A stretch of DNA of 35,741 bases. Source: a virus. Shown piece after piece: positions 32,563 to 35,741 of the stretch. The stretch is from IMG/VR virus record IMGVR_UViG_3300042540_000731, positions 1 to 35,741 of that record; one strand, given 5' to 3'. A program made the translations under genes and the position numbers. The number at the start of each line of letters is the position of its first letter. The stretch's first letter is position 1. The notes beneath the pieces are model-generated. The model searched no databases, was not told where the DNA came from, and saw only the letters and a list, made by a program, of their open reading frames with translations.

Positions 32563-33285
32563 CTAATTATATGTTTTTTTCTGCCAAAACTGTTGTTTAT
32601 ATGAGCGAACAATTTTTGATTTTAGTAAAAATCCATTTTTACGATTAGCATCTTCATCAAACTCTATTATTTTACTTTTCCAATCTTCTCTTTTTAAAGG
32701 AATAACTTGGCAAATTGGAGTACCCTTTTCAAGAATAAAAATATCTTTATCAATTACAGAATCAAGCAATTGAAATGGAAATTCTACTCCAAGATTATAT
32801 ATATCAGTATCAACTACTCCAGAAAAGGTTCTAAATGGTAAATCATGTCTATTTAATGGATGAGTGAATAAAGCACTATATCCTTTTGGAGTAATTATCC
32901 TCCATCCTGGTCTCCATTTAAGAAGACTTGACGATCCTCCAAATGGGGCTGGAAGACCTGGTGCTTGTTCTGGTCCATGCTGTCCTATAAAATTGATATT
33001 AGTAGCCCAACGAATATTTATCATTCCTTTGTCATTTTTTCTAAATTCCATATCAAACGGTAATTCAAAAATATACCCAGAACTTAGTCCATCAAGAAAT
33101 GGAGAACATCCTTTTAGAGTAAGATTACTAACAGCAACTCCATCTTTTGATAAGCCATCAATTTTTTCATCATCCATTCTTGTTGGCATATTTTTATACC
33201 ATTCAGGAATTGCTTGAATTGCTGGCTTTGGACTATCAAAAAGTAACTCTGTCTCTTTATCAAATGGCTCAAATTCAATATTCAT
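32563..33285 (-). CDS. Conserved-looking protein of unknown function in glycan operon
   Basis: A 240-aa soluble protein with no signal peptide or membrane segment. Visible landmarks are an N-terminal P-K-P-A-I-Q-A-I-P-E-W-Y-K segment (~20-32), G-C-S-P-F-L-D (~69), P-G-W-R-I-I-T-P-K-G-Y-S (~128), a T-H-P-L-N-R segment, and a C-terminal half with G-T-P-I-C-Q-V-I-P-L. The pattern recalls a DUF6065-like family of phage and bacterial proteins, but that is from memory and unverified. It lies between glycosyltransferase genes and is coupled to the upstream one by TAATG, so a role in making or modifying a sugar or its acceptor is reasonable. No catalytic motif can be named. Confidence 0.45.
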   Translation of the reverse strand: MNIEFEPFDKETELLFDSPKPAIQAIPEWYKNMPTRMDDEKIDGLSKDGVAVSNLTLKGCSPFLDGLSSGYIFELPFDMEFRKNDKGMINIRWATNINFIGQHGPEQAPGLPAPFGGSSSLLKWRPGWRIITPKGYSALFTHPLNRHDLPFRTFSGVVDTDIYNLGVEFPFQLLDSVIDKDIFILEKGTPICQVIPLKREDWKSKIIEFDEDANRKNGFLLKSKIVRSYKQQFWQKKTYN

Positions 33286-33989
33286 TACTTATCCATTTGT
33301 GGGTACATTTTTTGCAGTACATCTATCCAATGTAGTTTAAAAGTTTTTTGATGGGTTACTCTAATTTTTGGATCCACCCAAATATCAAACCCACAATTAA
33401 TTGCTTTTGTACACCAAGAAAGATCTTCTCCTATTAATATAAATTCTGGACTTGTATCTTTATTCTCATCTGTATTGGGAATAGCAACTGGTCCAAACCA
33501 TGGTCTTGGCATTTTTTCAAATACTCCATTTTTAACTGCTAAAAAACCAAATCCAACTCCAGCAACTTTAAATGGTTCTTTTTTTTCAAGAAGCATTTGT
33601 TCTGGCATCATCCCACCTCTTGGTTGGTTATAAATTGGAACATGACGGTCTTCCATTAAATAACAACCTGAAATAATATCTTTATCTGAATTGTATAATC
33701 CAAAAAAATCTGATGGCTCCCACTCTATATCTGAGTCAATCCAAACAATTTTGTCATATGTCCATTCACCACTACATGGTTCTGTCATCTTAATATTATT
33801 TGTATCCCAACCACCAATTGTAGACTCTCTTGCCATTGCGACTAAAGATCCACCCTGATTTAAAAAATTCCATGTAAGACCTTCTTGATTTAGAATATAA
33901 GTTGTTTTTAAAATACTTCTCATATATCCAGGAGTAAAACTATTTCCTGGTGTAGCTATTACTACATTAAAATGTGGTTTATTATTCAT
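33285..33989 (-). CDS. Phage GT-A-like glycosyltransferase, second of a tandem pair
   Basis: A 234-aa paralogue of the preceding gene. It keeps the I-A-T-P-G start, W-I-D-S-D-I (D85-S-D87), an A-G-V-G-F-G-F-L segment, M-P-R-P-W-F, and the I-G-E-D-L-S-W-C motif followed by R-V-T-H. The DxD-type acids and the GED motif are intact, so both copies look catalytically competent. The two proteins differ mostly between these motifs, which suggests divergent acceptors or sugars after duplication. Its start overlaps the previous gene by 8 nt, and its stop overlaps the next gene by 1 nt (TAATG), placing it in one translationally coupled operon. Confidence 0.7.
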   Translation of the reverse strand: MNNKPHFNVVIATPGNSFTPGYMRSILKTTYILNQEGLTWNFLNQGGSLVAMARESTIGGWDTNNIKMTEPCSGEWTYDKIVWIDSDIEWEPSDFFGLYNSDKDIISGCYLMEDRHVPIYNQPRGGMMPEQMLLEKKEPFKVAGVGFGFLAVKNGVFEKMPRPWFGPVAIPNTDENKDTSPEFILIGEDLSWCTKAINCGFDIWVDPKIRVTHQKTFKLHWIDVLQKMYPQMDK

Positions 33990-34650
33990 ATTTTTCTAGT
34001 TTTACCCTAACTTTTTTATAATGTGAAACTCTAATTGTAGGATCTAAGTATATCTTAAATCCAGACTGTCTTGCTTTTTTACACCAAGAAAAATCTTCTC
34101 CATAAGGAATAAATATTTCTTTTTGATTGTCCTCTGATGTCATTTTTTCAAATAAAGATTCAAACCACGGTCGTTGCATTTTTTCAAAAATACCCTGTTT
34201 CATTGCAATAAATCCAAAACCAGCTGCAAATATTTCTTCTTCATCATTACTTTTAAGTATTCTATCAATTTCTTTTGCTGCATCTTCTGAACTAACAGAA
34301 AACATTGGTGTCATTTTTTCATTAAAATAAAGTCCAGATACTATATTTTTTTCTGATTTATATAATTTTATAAAATCTTCAATTTCCCATCCAATATCTG
34401 AGTCAATCCAAATAATTTTATCATATGTCACTACACCACGTGCTGGTGTATTATTAAATGGATCTAAATATGTATCACCCATAGCCGTTGCTTCTCTTGC
34501 AGAACTAACCATTGACGAGTACTGATTTAAAAACATATAAGTAATATTGTTATCATGTAAATATGAAATAGTATTAATCAAGCTTTTTACATATTCTGCT
34601 TCCATATTTCTACCTGGAGTAGCTATTAATATATTAATATGTTTTTTCAT
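33982..34650 (-). CDS. Phage GT-A-like glycosyltransferase, first of a tandem pair
   Basis: A 222-aa protein with an N-terminal I-A-T-P-G strand and loop, a W-I-D-S-D-I motif (D83-S-D85) that fits the DxD metal and nucleotide-sugar site of GT-A enzymes, an A-G-F-G-F segment (~143-147), and a late G-E-D-F-S-W-C motif (~184-190) followed by R-V-S-H. It probably moves a sugar from a nucleotide donor to an unknown acceptor. The next gene is a clear paralogue. The start ATG has an AAGGGGG ribosome site 4 nt upstream. The reading frame ends 8 nt inside the next gene (ATGAATAA overlap), so the two are probably co-translated. Donor and acceptor cannot be read from the sequence. Targets could be virion proteins, phage DNA or the host surface. 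Confidence 0.7.
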   Translation of the reverse strand: MKKHINILIATPGRNMEAEYVKSLINTISYLHDNNITYMFLNQYSSMVSSAREATAMGDTYLDPFNNTPARGVVTYDKIIWIDSDIGWEIEDFIKLYKSEKNIVSGLYFNEKMTPMFSVSSEDAAKEIDRILKSNDEEEIFAAGFGFIAMKQGIFEKMQRPWFESLFEKMTSEDNQKEIFIPYGEDFSWCKKARQSGFKIYLDPTIRVSHYKKVRVKLEKYE

Positions 34651-34667
34651 ATTTCCCCCTTATATCT

Positions 34668-34695
34668 ATTATACCAAATATATTTTTTTTGTAAA
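34668..34695 (-). promoter_or_regulatory. Promoter of glycosyltransferase operon
   Basis: On the minus strand a TTTACA -35 box (34690-34695) is followed after 16 nt by TATAAT (34668-34673) with an upstream TGG, giving an extended -10. It starts immediately after the stop codon of the propeller gene and precedes an AAGGGGG ribosome site and the ATG at 34650. It is the best -35/-10 pair in the window. Confidence 0.65.
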
Positions 34696-34696
34696 G

Positions 34697-35741
34697 TTAT
34701 ATAACCTTTATATCTTTTATTATATCAGTTGATACTGGTAATGATAAAGTTTCGGTAGTCCAGGAAGTTCCATTTGTAGATGTATATATACCATAATTTT
34801 GATTTACATTAGAGTATCTTGTTTTTCCATCTGAACCACCAAATAACCAAATATTATTTGCATAAATTATTGAACTGATTGTTGATGTATGACTAGAAGT
34901 ACGAGTAGTCCATGTAATATTATCAGTTGATATACGAATTTGGCCTTGATCCCCTACTGCTGTATAAAAACTATTTCCATAAGACACTGCTAATATATTC
35001 GTAGCTCCAAAATTTGAGGTTTGAGTAGTCCATGTAATTGCATCTGTTGAGGTGCGAAGTTGTCCTGCATCACCAACTGCTACCCATATATCATTTATAT
35101 AAGATATTGACTCTATGTTTGTGTTGCCAAAATTTGAAGTACGGGTAGTCCATGTAGTTATATCAGTAGATGTTTTTACTGGTTCAGATTGTCCGTATGA
35201 TAACCACAATCCGTTTCCATATACTATATAATACGGTTTATTGCTTGTAAGATTATACTGTGGAGTAGTCCACGTCAATGAATCTGTTGAAGTTATAATG
35301 CTAAATTTATTTTGTGAAGACTCAATTTGTCCATCATTAGTTCCTATAATTAATAAATTATTACCGTAGGCTACTGAGTTAAGTGATGAATAAATAAAAT
35401 TGTGATTTTTTGTAGTCCATGTAATACCGTCTGTTGAGGTACCGAGTTGGCCTGTAGCATTTCCAGCTATCCAAAGACTATTATCATATACTATTGATAA
35501 AATATTTGTAGTTGCAAAGTTAGAGGTTCTAGTAGTCCATGTAGTACCGTCTGTTGATGTACGCAATGCATTTGAGAAACCTCCTGCTACCCAAAGGTTG
35601 TTGCCGTAGGCTACTGAATAAACTGTAGCTGCAAAGTTGGAGGTTCTGGTGGTCCATGTAATACCGTCTGTTGAAGTACGGAGTTGGCCTGCATCACCTA
35701 CTGCAATCCAAAGGTTGTTGCCGTAGGCTATTGATCTAATT
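34697..35741 (-). CDS. Asp-box beta-propeller fibre or receptor-binding protein, 5' end beyond window
   Basis: The reading frame is open to the right edge, so only the C-terminal ~347 residues are visible and the true start lies outside. It is built from about eight blades of ~40 residues, each with an Asp-box (S-T-D-x-x-T-W-T) followed by a Y-G-N-x-L-W-I strand. Asp-box hairpins are known from sialidase-like and other beta-propellers. Two blades carry ~10-residue insertions before the Asp-box. Blades near the right edge are almost identical in DNA to the 493-aa fibre at 25673-27154, while blades toward the C-terminus have diverged. The gene lies just upstream of the glycosyltransferase operon. 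A receptor-binding or adhesion role is inferred from the repeat type and from the related fibre among structural genes; no catalytic signature is visible. Confidence 0.7.
   Translation of the reverse strand, partial: IRSIAYGNNLWIAVGDAGQLRTSTDGITWTTRTSNFAATVYSVAYGNNLWVAGGFSNALRTSTDGTTWTTRTSNFATTNILSIVYDNSLWIAGNATGQLGTSTDGITWTTKNHNFIYSSLNSVAYGNNLLIIGTNDGQIESSQNKFSIITSTDSLTWTTPQYNLTSNKPYYIVYGNGLWLSYGQSEPVKTSTDITTWTTRTSNFGNTNIESISYINDIWVAVGDAGQLRTSTDAITWTTQTSNFGATNILAVSYGNSFYTAVGDQGQIRISTDNITWTTRTSSHTSTISSIIYANNIWLFGGSDGKTRYSNVNQNYGIYTSTNGTSWTTETLSLPVSTDIIKDIKVI
34900..35741 (-). repeat. Diverged tandem ~120-bp propeller-blade repeats
   Basis: Successive ~120-bp units encode Asp-box blades. Units nearest the right edge are close to one another and to the units at 26524-27050. 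Units further left have drifted and include insertions. The array probably continues outside the window. Confidence 0.75.

Noticed and set aside
1-35741. tRNA genes, insertion sequences or an attachment site
   Set aside because: Gaps between genes are all under ~160 bp and show no tRNA cloverleaf, terminal inverted repeats, transposase or integrase.

Overview
The window is an AT-rich stretch (roughly one third G+C by impression) of a tailed double-stranded DNA phage genome. Almost every gene reads leftward on the minus strand, packed with 1-nt TAATG or 8-nt overlaps. A very long tape measure protein (2303 aa), a tail tube protein and an HK97-type head (portal, S78 protease, major capsid protein) indicate a siphovirus with a long non-contractile tail, near 345 nm if the usual ~1.5 angstrom per residue applies. 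Several genes look leaderless, with an ATG 6-9 nt after an extended -10 box. This, plus the resemblance of several structural proteins to actinophage proteins, makes an actinobacterial host plausible but unproven. No terminase, integrase, lysis or replication gene is inside the window. The only nucleotide metabolism gene is a class II ribonucleotide reductase.

Layout in the direction of transcription, right to left. (1) 35741-34697: 3' part of a fibre-like protein made of Asp-box beta-propeller blades. (2) 34650-30943: glycan module with two tandem paralogous GT-A-like glycosyltransferases, a protein of unknown function, a GT4 glycosyltransferase, and the window's only plus-strand gene, a GT2-like protein. 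(3) 30873-25673: small structural proteins, a 690-aa fibre and a 493-aa fibre whose N-terminal half is a tandem array of near-identical Asp-box blades. (4) 25514-23484: monomeric adenosylcobalamin-dependent ribonucleotide reductase. (5) 23456-19434: a 1201-aa LamG-like structural protein and a small conserved-looking protein. (6) 19441-14603: portal, protease with a nested scaffold, major capsid protein, a 70-aa protein resembling the capsid N-arm, and a SAP-like connector protein. (7) 14603-11950: neck and connector genes. (8) 11874-1: tail tube, two tail assembly chaperone paralogues, tape measure, a distal-tail-like protein and a tail hub protein that runs off the left edge.

Three arrangements stand out. 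The two tail chaperone forms, normally made by a ribosomal frameshift, appear to be two separate paralogous genes with different promoter, ribosome-site and codon properties. The protease gene contains a strong internal ribosome site and ATG that would produce a separate scaffold. Two loci carry propeller blades with a nearly fixed DNA framework and a few highly variable positions, and they share almost identical segments. They flank the glycosyltransferases, as expected if the phage diversifies its adhesion surface by recombination and may also glycosylate its virion. Twelve extended -10 boxes (TGN-TATAAT type) in the short gaps between genes divide the window into separate transcription units.
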